Source of the DNA: Streptomyces sp. NBC_00154
GTDB taxonomy: Bacteria > Actinomycetota > Actinomycetes > Streptomycetales > Streptomycetaceae
Assembly (NCBI RefSeq): GCF_026342835.1
Contig: NZ_JAPEMI010000001.1
Coordinates: 3,602,501-3,666,500, forward strand
Length of the DNA stretch: 64,000 nucleotides
Reading direction: 5' to 3'
In this document: positions 17,337 to 26,784 of the stretch, piece after piece
How the letters are laid out: every line of letters starts with the position of its first letter
Numbering within the stretch: the stretch's first letter is position 1
Notes under the pieces: model-generated
Database searches by the model: none
Seen by the model: only the letters and a program-made list of their open reading frames with translations
What the model was told of the DNA's origin: nothing
Made by a program: the position numbers and the translations under genes

Positions 17337-18131
17337 ATGGGTCGCGAGGAGGAGAGACTTGCACGGACGGCGGTGGACGCACTGCTCGCCGAGGTCGAAC
17401 TGACCCCTGAGCCCGGCCTCCCGGACGCCCGCAATGCGGACATCAGCGCCCTCCGCTGGTCGGCGCGCTCGCTGGCGCCCGGCCTCGCGGCGATGGCCGC
17501 CGCCGCCCGCCGCACCGGTGAGCCCACCCGTACGCTGCGCGAGGAACTCGGCGCGATCGGCCGGTGCACGGAACGGTCCATGACCGTGGCGAACGGCGGC
17601 ACCCCCCTTCACCATGGGGCCGTCTGGCCGCTCGGCCTGCTCGTCGCCTCCGCCGCCCTGGTCCGCGGAACGGACGTGAAGGACATCACCGCTGTGGCCC
17701 GGCAGCTCGCCACGTTCCCCGACCGCCGCGCGCCGCGCCGCCCGACGACCGGATCGGCGGTCGGCACCCGTTACGGCGCGGCGGGCGCGCGGGGCGAAGC
17801 CCGAGCCGGCTTTCCGCACGTCCGCAGGGCAACGGATGCCCTCGGCAGGGCCCGCGGTGCCGGGCTGCGCGAGCCGCAGGCGCGGCTCGACGCGCTGCTC
17901 ACTGTGATGAGCACCCTTCAGGACACCGGACTCCTCCACACCGGGGGCCCGCACGGCCTGCGCGAGGTGCAGAACGGTGCCCGTGCCGTCCTCGACGCGG
18001 GTGGTACGGGCACCGAGGCAGGGTGGCGGGCCCTGCGGGACTTCGACCGGCACCTGCGTGGCCGGAACCTGAGCCCCCGGGGTAGCGCCCAGCTCCTGGC
18101 GGCCGCCCTCTTCGTCGACTTCCTCACGTGA
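17337..18131 (+). CDS. CitG/MdcB-family triphosphoribosyl-dephospho-CoA synthase-like protein
   Basis: A 264-residue protein of the CitG family, which makes the prosthetic group precursor of citrate and malonate decarboxylating enzymes. It keeps the ALLAEVELTPEPGLPD N-terminal segment and GAAGARGEARAGFPHV in the middle. However the hallmark TPKPGLVD reads TPEPGLPD, with Lys replaced by Glu, and no citrate lyase or malonate decarboxylase genes are nearby. The start is 3 bases after the dioxygenase stop with no clear ribosome site, suggesting coupled translation. It may be inactive or have another substrate. Confidence 0.8.
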   Translation: MGREEERLARTAVDALLAEVELTPEPGLPDARNADISALRWSARSLAPGLAAMAAAARRTGEPTRTLREELGAIGRCTERSMTVANGGTPLHHGAVWPLGLLVASAALVRGTDVKDITAVARQLATFPDRRAPRRPTTGSAVGTRYGAAGARGEARAGFPHVRRATDALGRARGAGLREPQARLDALLTVMSTLQDTGLLHTGGPHGLREVQNGARAVLDAGGTGTEAGWRALRDFDRHLRGRNLSPRGSAQLLAAALFVDFLT

Positions 18132-18236
18132 CTCATGCGCCCGATTGCCGGGGTCAGAGTCCTGGCCGCCTGGCCTCGGCCTTGGACACGGCCCAGAGGG
18201 GGTGGACGCCGGCTACTGACCGGCCGAGGAGCACAT

Positions 18237-18274
18237 GGAGGAGGCCCGGCACGCATGCGCGCCGGGCCTCCTCC
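18237..18274. terminator. Bidirectional terminator between the citG-like gene and argS
   Basis: A perfect 14-bp stem, GGAGGAGGCCCGGC with its complement, around a 10-base loop, 21 bases before the argS stop and about 105 after the citG-like stop. Confidence 0.75.
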
Positions 18275-18294
18275 TTCGTGTCGTCCGGCCGTGC

Positions 18295-20070
18295 TCAGAG
18301 ACGCTCGGGGGTGCGGATGCCGAGCAGCGCCATGCCCCGGTGCAGGGTGCGGGCGGTCAGGTCGCAGAGGAAGAGCCGGTTCTCGACCACCTCGGCGGGG
18401 TTGTCGTCGCTCAGCACGTGGCACTGGTCGTAGAACGTCGTGTAGTGCGAGGCCAGCTGGTAGAGGTACGCGGCCAGCTTGTGCGGCTCGTACGTGGACG
18501 CCACCTCGGCGAGGTTCTCGCCGAACTGGTCCAGGTGCAGGCCCAGCGCCCGCTCGGCCGGGGCCAGCTCCAGCTCCGGGTGCGCGACCGGCCGGATCTC
18601 GCCCGCCTTGCGCAGGATGGACTTGATACGGGCGTACGCGTACTGGAGGTACACGGACGTGTCGCCGTTCAGCGACACCATCTGGTCCAGGTCGAACTTG
18701 TAGTCCCGCACGGCGGACGTGGAGAGGTCGGCGTACTTCACCGCGCCGATACCGACGTACTCGCCGTTCTCGACGATCTCCTGCTCGGTCAGGCCGACCT
18801 TCTCGGCCTTCTCGCGCACGACGGCCGTCGCCCGCTCGATCGCCTCGTCCAGCAGGTCGACCAGCCGGACCGTCTCGCCCTCACGGGTCTTGAACGGCTT
18901 GCCGTCCTTGCCGAGCACCGTGCCGAACGCCAGCTGGTGCGCCTTCACGTCCTCGTTCAGCCAGCCTGCCCGGCGGGCCGTCTCGAAGACCATCTTGAAG
19001 TGGAGCGACTGCCGCGCGTCCACGACGTACAGCAGGGTGCTCGCCTTGAGGTTCTGGACCCGGTCGCGGATCGCGGAGAGGTCGGTCGCCGCGTAGCCGT
19101 ACCCGCCGTTCGTCTTCTTGACGATCAGCGGGACCGGGTTGCCGTCCGGGCCCTTCACGTCGTCGAAGAACACGCAGAGCGCGCCCTCGGAGCGGACGGC
19201 GACGCCCGTCTCCTCCAGGATCCGGCAGGTCTCCTCGAGCATGTCGTTGTAACCGGACTCGCCGACGATGTCGGGGTCGCGGATCTCCATGTCGAGCTTG
19301 TTGAAGACCGAGTAGAAGTAGATCTTCGACTCGTCGACGAACCGCTGCCAGAGCGCGACCGTCTCCTCGTCGCCGGCCTGGAGCGCGACGACCCGGTCCC
19401 GGGAGCGGGCCTTGAACGCCTCGTCGGAGTCGAAGAGTGCCCGCGACGCCTTGTAGAGCCGGTTCAGCGAGGACATGGCGGCCTCGCCGTCCTGCTCCTC
19501 GCCGCCCCGGTGGTCGAGCTCCTGCGGGTGCTCGATCAGGTACTGGATGAGCATGCCGAACTGGGTGCCCCAGTCGCCGATGTGGTGGCGCCGGACCACG
19601 GTCTCGCCGGTGAACTCCAGGACCTCCACCATGGCGGCACCGATCACCGCGGACCGGAGGTGGCCGACGTGCATTTCCTTGGCCACGTTCGGCTGCGCGT
19701 AGTCGACGACCGTCGTGCCCGCGTTCTGCCCGTACGGCACACCGAGCCGGCCCTCGTCGTCCGCGGCGCGCGCGGCCAGGGTCTCGATGATCGCCCTGTC
19801 GCTGAGCGTGATGTTCAGGAAGCCGGGGCCGGAGACCTCGATCTCCTGGATCAGGTCGCCGGCCGGGATCGCGGCCGTGACCTGGGACGCGAGCTCGCGC
19901 GGATTGCCCTTCAGCTTCTTGGCGAGGGCCAGGATCCCGTTGGCCTGGAAGTCGGCCCGGTCGCTTCGGCGCAGCAGCGGGTCCGCGGTGCCGGCATCCG
20001 GCAGAGCTGCCGTCAGGGCGTCCGCCAGCTGCTGCTGGAGCGTGGAAGCGAGGGAATTGACCGAGGCCAT
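18295..20070 (-). CDS. argS: Arginyl-tRNA synthetase
   Basis: A 591-residue class I synthetase charging tRNA-Arg. The N-terminal Add1 domain is followed by the HIGH-type signature [16 protein letters not shown] near 125-140, and the KMSKS-equivalent loop is [13 protein letters not shown] near 375. The C-terminal DALR anticodon-binding domain starts near 480. The ATG at 20070 ([10 protein letters not shown]) is chosen over a TTG 10 codons upstream. It is divergent from lysS with a shared 134-base promoter region. Confidence 0.96.
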   Translation of the reverse strand: MASVNSLASTLQQQLADALTAALPDAGTADPLLRRSDRADFQANGILALAKKLKGNPRELASQVTAAIPAGDLIQEIEVSGPGFLNITLSDRAIIETLAARAADDEGRLGVPYGQNAGTTVVDYAQPNVAKEMHVGHLRSAVIGAAMVEVLEFTGETVVRRHHIGDWGTQFGMLIQYLIEHPQELDHRGGEEQDGEAAMSSLNRLYKASRALFDSDEAFKARSRDRVVALQAGDEETVALWQRFVDESKIYFYSVFNKLDMEIRDPDIVGESGYNDMLEETCRILEETGVAVRSEGALCVFFDDVKGPDGNPVPLIVKKTNGGYGYAATDLSAIRDRVQNLKASTLLYVVDARQSLHFKMVFETARRAGWLNEDVKAHQLAFGTVLGKDGKPFKTREGETVRLVDLLDEAIERATAVVREKAEKVGLTEQEIVENGEYVGIGAVKYADLSTSAVRDYKFDLDQMVSLNGDTSVYLQYAYARIKSILRKAGEIRPVAHPELELAPAERALGLHLDQFGENLAEVASTYEPHKLAAYLYQLASHYTTFYDQCHVLSDDNPAEVVENRLFLCDLTARTLHRGMALLGIRTPERL

Positions 20071-20204
20071 GGGACGGCTGCCGTTTCCGTAGGGGTACAA
20101 GGGATCACGCCCAGTATCCCACGCACTGTAAAGCCGTTTTCGCGCTGCCGGTGGGACCTGGGAGAATGGACGGTGCCCCTACGAGCCCTACCAGAGAGAA
20201 GGAC

Positions 20205-21965
20205 GTGCCGACCGTGGCTCAGAGTCAGAGCAGCACCGAGGCCGACTGGGTCTCCCGCTTCGCGGACGAGGTCATCGCCGAATCGGAGCGTCGTGCGCCT
20301 GGCAAACCGGTCGTCGTCGCGTCCGGTCTTTCGCCGTCGGGCCCGATCCACCTGGGCAACCTCCGCGAGGTCATGACCCCGCACCTGGTCGCGGACGAGA
20401 TCCGCCGCCGGGGGCACCAGGTCCGGCACCTCATCTCGTGGGACGACTACGACCGCTACCGGAAGGTCCCGGCAGGCGTCCCCGGTGTCGACGAGTCGTG
20501 GGCCGAACACATCGGCAAGCCACTGACGTCCGTGCCCGCCCCGGCCGGGTCCGCGTACCCCAACTGGGCGGAGCACTTCAAGGCCGCCATGACGGCTGCG
20601 CTGGACGAACTGGGTGTCGAGTACGACGGCATCAGCCAGACGGAGCAGTACACGGCGGGGGCCTACCGCGAGCAGATCCTGCACGCGATGAGGCACCGCG
20701 CCGACATCGACGCCGTCCTCGACCGGTACCGCACGAAGAAGGACCCGGCGGCCGCGGGCAAGGGCAAGAAGCCGCAGCAGCAGAAGAAGGTCGACGACGC
20801 CGAGCTCGAGGCCGAGGCGGGCTCCGGCGCGGCGAGCGAGGACGACGGCAGCGGTGGCTCCGCCGGCTACTTCCCGTACAAGCCCTACTGCGGCAACTGC
20901 GAGAAGGACCTCACGACCGTCACGTCGTACGACGACGAGACGACCGAGCTGAACTACACGTGCGTCGCCTGCGGCTTCGCCGAGACCGTCCGGCTCAGCG
21001 AGTTCAACCGCGGCAAGCTGGTCTGGAAGGTCGACTGGCCGATGCGCTGGGCGCACGAAGGCGTGATCTTCGAGCCCAGCGGTGTGGACCACTCGTCGCC
21101 CGGCTCGTCGTTCGTCGTCGGCGGCCAGATCGTCCGCGAGGTCTTCGACGGTGTGCAGCCGATCGGCCCGATGTACGCCTTCGTCGGTATCTCCGGCATG
21201 GCGAAGATGTCCTCCAGCAAGGGCGGCGTGCCGACCCCGGCCGACGCGCTGAAGATCATGGAGGCGCCGCTGCTGCGCTGGCTGTACGCGCGCCGCAGGC
21301 CCAACCAGTCCTTCAAGATCGCCTTCGACCAGGAGATCCAGCGGCTGTACGACGAGTGGGACTCGCTGGCCCGCAAGGTCGCCGAGGGCTCCGTGCTGCC
21401 CGCCGACGCCGCTGCGTACGCCCGGGCCATCGGTACGGCCGCCGGTGAACTGCCGCGTACGCCGCGCCCGCTGCCGTACCGCACGCTCGCGTCCGTCGTC
21501 GACATCACGGCCGGGCACGACGAGCAGACGCTGCGCATCCTGAGCGACCTGGACCCGGAGAACCCGCTGACCTCGCTCGACGAGGCGCGGCCGCGGCTCG
21601 ACCGCGCGGAGAACTGGATCACCAGCCAGGTTCCGGCCGAGGCCCGCACCGTCGTCCGCGACGAGCCGGACAAGGAGCTGCTCGGCTCGCTGGACGAGCA
21701 GGGTCGCCGGTCGCTGCAGCTGCTCCTGGACGGGCTGGAGTCGCACTGGTCGCTGGACGGGCTGACGACGCTCGTCTACGGCGTACCGAAGATCCTGGCG
21801 GGGCTGGAGCCGGACGCCAAGCCGACGCCCGAGCTGAAGACAGCGCAGCGGTCGTTCTTCGCGCTGCTGTACCGGCTGCTCGTCAGCCGGGACACCGGGC
21901 CGCGGCTGCCCACGCTGCTGCTGGCCGTGGGTGCGGAGCGGGTGCGGAAGCTGCTGGGCGCGTAG
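20205..21965 (+). CDS. lysS: Lysyl-tRNA synthetase, class I
   Basis: A 586-residue archaeal-type (class I) lysyl-tRNA synthetase. It has a Rossmann core with the HIGH-like GLSPSGPIHLGNLREVM near 45-60, a zinc-ribbon pair CGNCEKD and CVACG near 230-265, and KMSSSKGG near 335. Between 190 and 225 is a Lys/Gln/acidic low-complexity insert (GKGKKPQQQKK and GSGAASEDDGSGGS). The GTG at 20205 gives MPTVAQS; a second GTG at 20214 is also possible, and AGAGAGAAGGA is placed for either. Streptomyces often carry a class II lysS as well. Confidence 0.95.
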   Translation: MPTVAQSQSSTEADWVSRFADEVIAESERRAPGKPVVVASGLSPSGPIHLGNLREVMTPHLVADEIRRRGHQVRHLISWDDYDRYRKVPAGVPGVDESWAEHIGKPLTSVPAPAGSAYPNWAEHFKAAMTAALDELGVEYDGISQTEQYTAGAYREQILHAMRHRADIDAVLDRYRTKKDPAAAGKGKKPQQQKKVDDAELEAEAGSGAASEDDGSGGSAGYFPYKPYCGNCEKDLTTVTSYDDETTELNYTCVACGFAETVRLSEFNRGKLVWKVDWPMRWAHEGVIFEPSGVDHSSPGSSFVVGGQIVREVFDGVQPIGPMYAFVGISGMAKMSSSKGGVPTPADALKIMEAPLLRWLYARRRPNQSFKIAFDQEIQRLYDEWDSLARKVAEGSVLPADAAAYARAIGTAAGELPRTPRPLPYRTLASVVDITAGHDEQTLRILSDLDPENPLTSLDEARPRLDRAENWITSQVPAEARTVVRDEPDKELLGSLDEQGRRSLQLLLDGLESHWSLDGLTTLVYGVPKILAGLEPDAKPTPELKTAQRSFFALLYRLLVSRDTGPRLPTLLLAVGAERVRKLLGA

Positions 21966-21976
21966 CTGCCCGCTGT

Positions 21977-22018
21977 ACGGAGGGCCGTCACCCGGTGATG
22001 CGGGTGACGGCCCTCCGT
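21977..22018. terminator. Terminator after lysS
   Basis: A perfect 17-bp stem (ACGGAGGGCCGTCACCC and complement) with an 8-base loop, 11 bases after the lysS stop. It can also serve the convergent DUF2637 gene. Confidence 0.85.
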
Positions 22019-22064
22019 CCTGCCGGTTCCGGTCCGTCCTCGAGCGGTGACGGGCCCGGATTGC

Positions 22065-23408
22065 TCACGCGATGTGGTTCTCGGCCATCTCGTTGTCGAA
22101 GCGCTGCTTGAAACCCGGCAGCAGACGGCGGAGCAGGGCCGCGCTGCGCGGGTGCCTGACGTTGTGGCCGTCCGAGAGATGTATGTCGAGGACCTCGACG
22201 CTCGGGTAGTCGTTGTGCTGGTGCGTGTACGCGCTGAACACCTCGTACGCGATTTCGCCGAACTCCGCGTCCTCCTGTGCCCACTCGACCGGGTCCGCCT
22301 CGGGCTCCTGGGGCTGCTGGGGCTGATCCGGCGACCCCGGCAGGGGCTCTTCGCTGCGGGGGTGGGGGACCGCGCCGATCGTGCCCACGTTGCCCAGCGG
22401 GCGGGTGCGGCCGCCCGGGCCCGACGGGATCATTACCGGGGTGGGCTCAAGGCCCTCGACGTACGTCGGGTTGTACGTACCCTCGTACGCGCCCTCCGGG
22501 ACCTGCGGTGCCGCGAACCACGGGCTCTCGTGCGAGCCGGGGCCCTCCTGAGGCCATTCCTCGGCGGCCGGGTCGGAGGGGTGGGCGTGCTGCTGTTGCG
22601 GGTGTTGTGGCTCGTGCTGTTGGGGCTCGGCGTGCTGCGGCTGCGGGGCGTACGGCAATTCGGCCTGCTGGTGGACCGTCTCGACGGCGGCCGGGGCCGG
22701 CGCCGGGGGCAGCAGCACCGGTTCGATGCCCGCTGCGGCCAGCCCGGCCGGGCCGGTGTCGGCCAGCGGAACGCCGAACTTCGCCAGCCGCAGCGGCATC
22801 AGCGACTCGACGGGGGCCTTGCGGCGCCAGTTCCGGCCGAAACGCGCCTGGAGCCGGGCCTGGTAGATCAGCCGGTCCTGTTCGAGCTTGATGACCTGCT
22901 CGTACGAACGCAGCTCCCACAGCTTCATCCGGCGCCACAGCTTGAACGTGGGGACGGGGGAGAGCAGCCAGCGGGTGAGCCGGACGCCCTCCATGTGCTT
23001 GTCGGCCGTCAGGTCGGCTATCCGGCCGACCGCGTGCCGGGCGGCCTCGACGGCGACCACGAACAGCACCGGGATCACCGCGTGCATACCGACGCCGAGC
23101 GGGTCGGGCCAGGCCGCGGCGCCGTTGAAGGCGATCGTCGCGGCGGTCAGCAGCCAGGCCGTCTGGCGCAGCAGCGGGAACGGTATCCGCATCCAGGTCA
23201 GGAGCAGGTCCAGCGCCAGCAGTACGCAGATGCCCGCGTCGATGCCGATCGGGAAGACCAGGGAGAAGTTCCCGAAGCCCTTCTGTTCTGCGAGCGCGCG
23301 CACCGCGGCGTACGAGCCCGCGAAGCCGATCGCGGCGATGATTGCCGCGCCGGCGACGACGACCCCGATGAGTACCCGGTGCGTGCGTGTCAGCTGCATC
23401 GCGGCCAC
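22065..23408 (-). CDS. DUF2637 (SpdB-like) membrane protein
   Basis: A 447-residue protein of a Streptomyces family related to plasmid-spread proteins SpdB. Four hydrophobic segments occupy about 10-140: VLIGVVVAGAAIIAAIGFAG, FSLVFPIGIDAGICVLLALD, LLTAATIAFNGAAAW and AVIPVLFVVAVEAA. A basic region (WRRMKLWELRSYEQVIKLEQ) follows, then a long Pro/Gln/His-rich linker (about 250-380) and a conserved acidic C-terminal domain ending in GFKQRFDNEMAENHIA. The GTG at 23408 follows GGGAGGGG; an ATG three codons in is the alternative. Its role is unknown; a chromosomal copy next to lysS is usual in Streptomyces. Confidence 0.85.
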   Translation of the reverse strand: MAAMQLTRTHRVLIGVVVAGAAIIAAIGFAGSYAAVRALAEQKGFGNFSLVFPIGIDAGICVLLALDLLLTWMRIPFPLLRQTAWLLTAATIAFNGAAAWPDPLGVGMHAVIPVLFVVAVEAARHAVGRIADLTADKHMEGVRLTRWLLSPVPTFKLWRRMKLWELRSYEQVIKLEQDRLIYQARLQARFGRNWRRKAPVESLMPLRLAKFGVPLADTGPAGLAAAGIEPVLLPPAPAPAAVETVHQQAELPYAPQPQHAEPQQHEPQHPQQQHAHPSDPAAEEWPQEGPGSHESPWFAAPQVPEGAYEGTYNPTYVEGLEPTPVMIPSGPGGRTRPLGNVGTIGAVPHPRSEEPLPGSPDQPQQPQEPEADPVEWAQEDAEFGEIAYEVFSAYTHQHNDYPSVEVLDIHLSDGHNVRHPRSAALLRRLLPGFKQRFDNEMAENHIA

Positions 23409-23615
23409 CCGCGATCCCCTCCCTGTGTCCCCTTCTTCGACTTCTGGCGGGCACAGCCTGGCACATGTGTGTGGAGTGCGTTGCGCGGGGAGGGGCGAAG
23501 CCCGGTCCTCGGGGCAGGACCGGGCTTCGTAAAACTGCTTCCGGGCAGGGGGGTTGGGGATCGGGGCGGCTGCCGGGCGAGCCGGCGCCGGTCCGTTTCC
23601 GGTTCCCTGCGACGC

Positions 23616-24395
23616 CTAGTTCGACGACGACTTGGCCGACTTCGACGGACTCGCCGACGGGCTCGACTGCTTGTCGTCGGCGTTGGCGTTCGCGTCGGCG
23701 ACCGCGGTGACGGCTTCCTTGGTGGCCTTCTCGGCGTCCTTGAGGATGTCGGCGCCGGACGGCGTCTTCGCACCCGCGTAACCCGCGCCGTTGTAGGTCA
23801 GAGTGACGACGACGTTCCCCGTACGGGCCACGATCGTCGCGTACTTGAAGTCCTCACCGGTCTTGGTGAGGTCGTACGTGACCTTGGTGGCCTGCTCGCC
23901 GATGCCGCTGACGGGGGCCTCCACGATCTTCTTCGCGCCCTCGGCCGTCCTGGTCTTGGCGAGCTGCTTCGTGAAGTCGTCCTCGGCACGCTTCGCGCCG
24001 CTGCCGAGGGCCTGGTCCGAGTCGAAGCGGGTGAAGCCGACGTCGAGCCAGCGGTACTGCGAGCCCTTGACGCCGTTGTCGTCGAGGCCGTTCCAGGAGC
24101 AGCCGGCGCGCGCGGAGGTGTCGCTGGACGTGGCCGGCGAACCGGCCTTGCTCTTGGCCTTGGGGACCAGCGAGGTGATCGTCTTCGTGGAGATCGCCTT
24201 GCACGGGTCGGGCAGCTCGGCGAACTTCGCCGGCGCGACCGCCGGCGCCGACTTCTTCGCGCCCGGGGCGGAGGAGGACGAGCCGCCCGACTCCTTCTTG
24301 CTGCCGGAGTCCGACGAACAGCCGGCGACGACGAGCATCACCGGGACGGCGGCGCAGGCGAGTATGCGGGTGAGTCGCGAGGCTGATCGGTGCAT
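23616..24395 (-). CDS. DUF3558 lipoprotein (first of a pair)
   Basis: A 259-residue secreted lipoprotein: signal peptide LTRILACAAVPVMLVVAGCSS with lipobox VAGC near residue 25, then a Ser/Lys/Ala-rich linker. The DUF3558 domain spans about 60-220 with paired cysteines LPDPCKAIS and AGCSWNG. A charged Ser-rich tail (SPSASPSKSAKSSS) follows. Start ATG 24395 has AAGGA 4 bases upstream. The function of the family is unknown; it is common as surface lipoproteins of actinobacteria. A paralogue follows immediately upstream. Confidence 0.88.
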   Translation of the reverse strand: MHRSASRLTRILACAAVPVMLVVAGCSSDSGSKKESGGSSSSAPGAKKSAPAVAPAKFAELPDPCKAISTKTITSLVPKAKSKAGSPATSSDTSARAGCSWNGLDDNGVKGSQYRWLDVGFTRFDSDQALGSGAKRAEDDFTKQLAKTRTAEGAKKIVEAPVSGIGEQATKVTYDLTKTGEDFKYATIVARTGNVVVTLTYNGAGYAGAKTPSGADILKDAEKATKEAVTAVADANANADDKQSSPSASPSKSAKSSSN

Positions 24396-24547
24396 GGTTC
24401 CTTCACTCGGGTGGCGCGGGCGGCGCGGGTGGGCGGTCGGGCGGGTGTTCCGGAGGGCCACGGTACGACGGACGGCGGCCGGATGCCGCCTCGGCCGGGT
24501 GGGCCGGCGAGGGCGGCCGGCGCCGGTCCGGGGCGATCGGCGCGGGG

Positions 24548-25342
24548 CTATTCGCCGAACTTGTCGACCAGCTTCCGGGCCAGCGCCTGGGCTTTCTCCT
24601 GCAGTTCCTTGCTGTCGGGGATCTCCGTGGAGAGGGCGGGCTGCTCGGTGTACTGGACGGTCACGATGACGTTCGATGTGCGGAATACCACGCTCACCGT
24701 GCGGTGCTGTGCGGTGGAACCTGCCTTGATGAGCAGGTCGTCCAGAAATGCGGCATCTCCGAGGTCGTCGAGGACGCGCGGTTGAAGGTCTTCGGTGGCT
24801 CCGGTGGCCCCGTCGCCGCTCTTTCCGTCGGTCTCACCGTCGGTCTCCTCGTCGCTCGGCGTCGAGCCCGACGGGGAGTCCGACGGGGAGTCCGATGCGG
24901 AGGACGGCAGATGGGCGGCGGCCTCCTTCTTCCCGTACACCTCGTCGGCGCGGTCGTCGTCGCTCACGGAGGTGTCGTACGAGACGACCCGCTCGAAGTC
25001 GAGGGAGAGGCTGCGGGACGAGTCCGGGGCCTCGGCCTTCCATGTGCAGCCGACGCGGCGGTCCGTGTCGTAGGTCACGGAGGCCGTTCCCGCGTACGCC
25101 TTCTCCTGCTGGTCCTCCGGCAGTTCGGCGACACCTGGAAGCAGGTCCTTCAGGGTGGAGTGCGCGACCGAGCGGCAGGGGTCGGGAAGTGTGCGGTACT
25201 TGCCCGCTGGTGCGGCGGGGGAAGCTGTCGGGCCGCCGGGCCTGCTGTCGGCGGCGGAGCCGTCGGTTCCGGTGCCGGCGCTACAGCCGACGACAAGCGC
25301 TGCGAGGAGCGCGGCGCCGGGTACGTACGCCATTCGTCGCAC
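24548..25342 (-). CDS. DUF3558 lipoprotein (second of a pair)
   Basis: A 264-residue paralogue of the adjacent gene product. The signal peptide MRRMAYVPGAALLAALVVGC ends in lipobox VVGC. LPDPCRSVA and RRVGCTWKA place the two conserved cysteines as in its neighbour. A long acidic low-complexity insert (ASDSPSDSPSGSTPS, then EETDGETDGKSGDG) interrupts the domain near 150-185, absent from the other copy. The GTG at 25342 is preceded by GGGAG; the ATG three codons in is possible. Two diverged DUF3558 genes in a row point to an old tandem duplication. Confidence 0.87.
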   Translation of the reverse strand: MRRMAYVPGAALLAALVVGCSAGTGTDGSAADSRPGGPTASPAAPAGKYRTLPDPCRSVAHSTLKDLLPGVAELPEDQQEKAYAGTASVTYDTDRRVGCTWKAEAPDSSRSLSLDFERVVSYDTSVSDDDRADEVYGKKEAAAHLPSSASDSPSDSPSGSTPSDEETDGETDGKSGDGATGATEDLQPRVLDDLGDAAFLDDLLIKAGSTAQHRTVSVVFRTSNVIVTVQYTEQPALSTEIPDSKELQEKAQALARKLVDKFGE

Positions 25343-25503
25343 GATCCTGGGCTCCCTTCGTGCGAAAAACGGTTGCCGCTCGATGGCGGCCGGTGGACAC
25401 AATGTGTATCGCACGCGCCGCTGTGAATGCCGGTCGACCGACTCATTTGCCGACCTTGGCACCGGTTTTGCGCTTTCAGACTTTTCGGGGGAATCGAGGA
25501 ACT

Positions 25504-26697
25504 ATGTCGTATGTAGAGGTGTCGGGGGCCAAGGTTCCCATCCGGATGTGGGCCGACCCGGCTTCGGTCGAGGGCGGCGCGATGCAGCAGCTGCAGAATG
25601 TGTCCACCCTGCCCTGGATCAAGGGGCTCGCCGTCATGCCCGACGTGCATTACGGCAAGGGTGCGACCGTCGGCTCGGTGATCGCGATGCACGGCGCGGT
25701 CTGCCCGGCTGCGGTGGGGGTGGACATCGGCTGCGGAATGTCCGCGGTGAAGACCTCCCTGACCGCCAACGACCTGCCGGGAGATCTGTCGCGGCTGCGA
25801 TCGAAGATCGAGCAGGCCATCCCGGTCGGGCGTGGGATGCACGACGACGTCGTGGACCCCGGGCGGCTGCACGGCTTCCCGACGGCGGGCTGGGACGACT
25901 TCTGGGGACGGTTCGAGGGGGTGGCCGATGCGGTCAAGTTCCGTCGGGAGCGTGCCACGAAGCAGATGGGAACGCTTGGGTCGGGCAACCACTTCATCGA
26001 GTTCTGCCTCGACGAGTCGGGTTCGGTCTGGCTGATGCTGCACTCCGGATCCCGGAACATCGGCAAGGAGCTCGCCGAGCACCACATCGGGGTGGCACAG
26101 AAGCTGACGCACAACCAGGGACTGGTCGACCGCGACCTGGCCGTCTTCATCGCGGACACTCCGCAGATGGCGGCCTACCGCAACGACCTGTTCTGGGCCC
26201 AGGAGTACGCGAAGCGCAACCGCGCGATCATGATGGGGCTCTTCCAGGACGTGGTCCGCAAGGAGTTCAAGAAGGCCCGGGTGACCTTCGACCCGGTCAT
26301 CTCCTGCCACCACAACTATGTGGCGGAGGAGCGGTACGACGGCATGGACCTGCTGGTCACGCGTAAGGGTGCGATCCGGGCCGGGGCGGGGGACCTCGGC
26401 ATCATCCCCGGATCGATGGGCACCGGCTCGTACATCGTGAAGGGCCTCGGGAACGCGAAGTCGTTCAACTCGGCCTCGCACGGCGCCGGCCGGAAGATGA
26501 GCCGCAACGCGGCCAAGCGGCGCTTCTCGACACGGGATCTGGAGGAGCAGACGCGGGGTGTGGAGTGCCGTAAGGACTCCGGCGTCGTGGACGAGATTCC
26601 GGGGGCGTACAAGCCGATCGAGCAGGTCATCGAGCAGCAGCGGGACCTCGTGGAGGTCGTCGCGAAGCTGAAGCAGGTGGTGTGCGTGAAGGGCTGA
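25504..26697 (+). CDS. rtcB: RtcB-family RNA-splicing ligase
   Basis: A 397-residue RtcB family protein, a GTP- and Mn-dependent ligase joining 2',3'-cyclic phosphate (or 3'-phosphate) and 5'-OH RNA ends. Active-site segments include MPDVHYGKGATVGSVIA near 45, GVDIGCGMSAVK near 72 (metal-binding Asp and Cys), GSGNHFIEF near 160, and HHNYVAEE near 270. The ATG at 25504 has GAGGAAC just upstream; the open frame runs far upstream but across the antisense lipoprotein gene. It stands alone here, with no rtcA or rtcR and no tRNA gene nearby, so its substrate (tRNA, rRNA or mRNA repair) cannot be inferred. Confidence 0.93.
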   Translation: MSYVEVSGAKVPIRMWADPASVEGGAMQQLQNVSTLPWIKGLAVMPDVHYGKGATVGSVIAMHGAVCPAAVGVDIGCGMSAVKTSLTANDLPGDLSRLRSKIEQAIPVGRGMHDDVVDPGRLHGFPTAGWDDFWGRFEGVADAVKFRRERATKQMGTLGSGNHFIEFCLDESGSVWLMLHSGSRNIGKELAEHHIGVAQKLTHNQGLVDRDLAVFIADTPQMAAYRNDLFWAQEYAKRNRAIMMGLFQDVVRKEFKKARVTFDPVISCHHNYVAEERYDGMDLLVTRKGAIRAGAGDLGIIPGSMGTGSYIVKGLGNAKSFNSASHGAGRKMSRNAAKRRFSTRDLEEQTRGVECRKDSGVVDEIPGAYKPIEQVIEQQRDLVEVVAKLKQVVCVKG

Positions 26698-26719
26698 GTG
26701 CCTCTCGCGCCGATGAACG

Positions 26720-26759
26720 GAAGCGCCCCGGACCCTGTGGTGGTGGTCCGGGGCGCTTC
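26720..26759. terminator. Bidirectional terminator after rtcB
   Basis: A perfect 15-bp stem (GAAGCGCCCCGGACC and complement) with a 10-base loop between the rtcB stop and the convergent SDR gene. Confidence 0.85.
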
Positions 26760-26784
26760 TGCGTGTGCGCGTCGCTGTCAGCGG

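Noticed and set aside
24748..25503. In-frame extension upstream of rtcB
   Set aside because: It overlaps the antisense lipoprotein gene, is Arg-rich, and RtcB homology with a good ribosome site starts at 25504.
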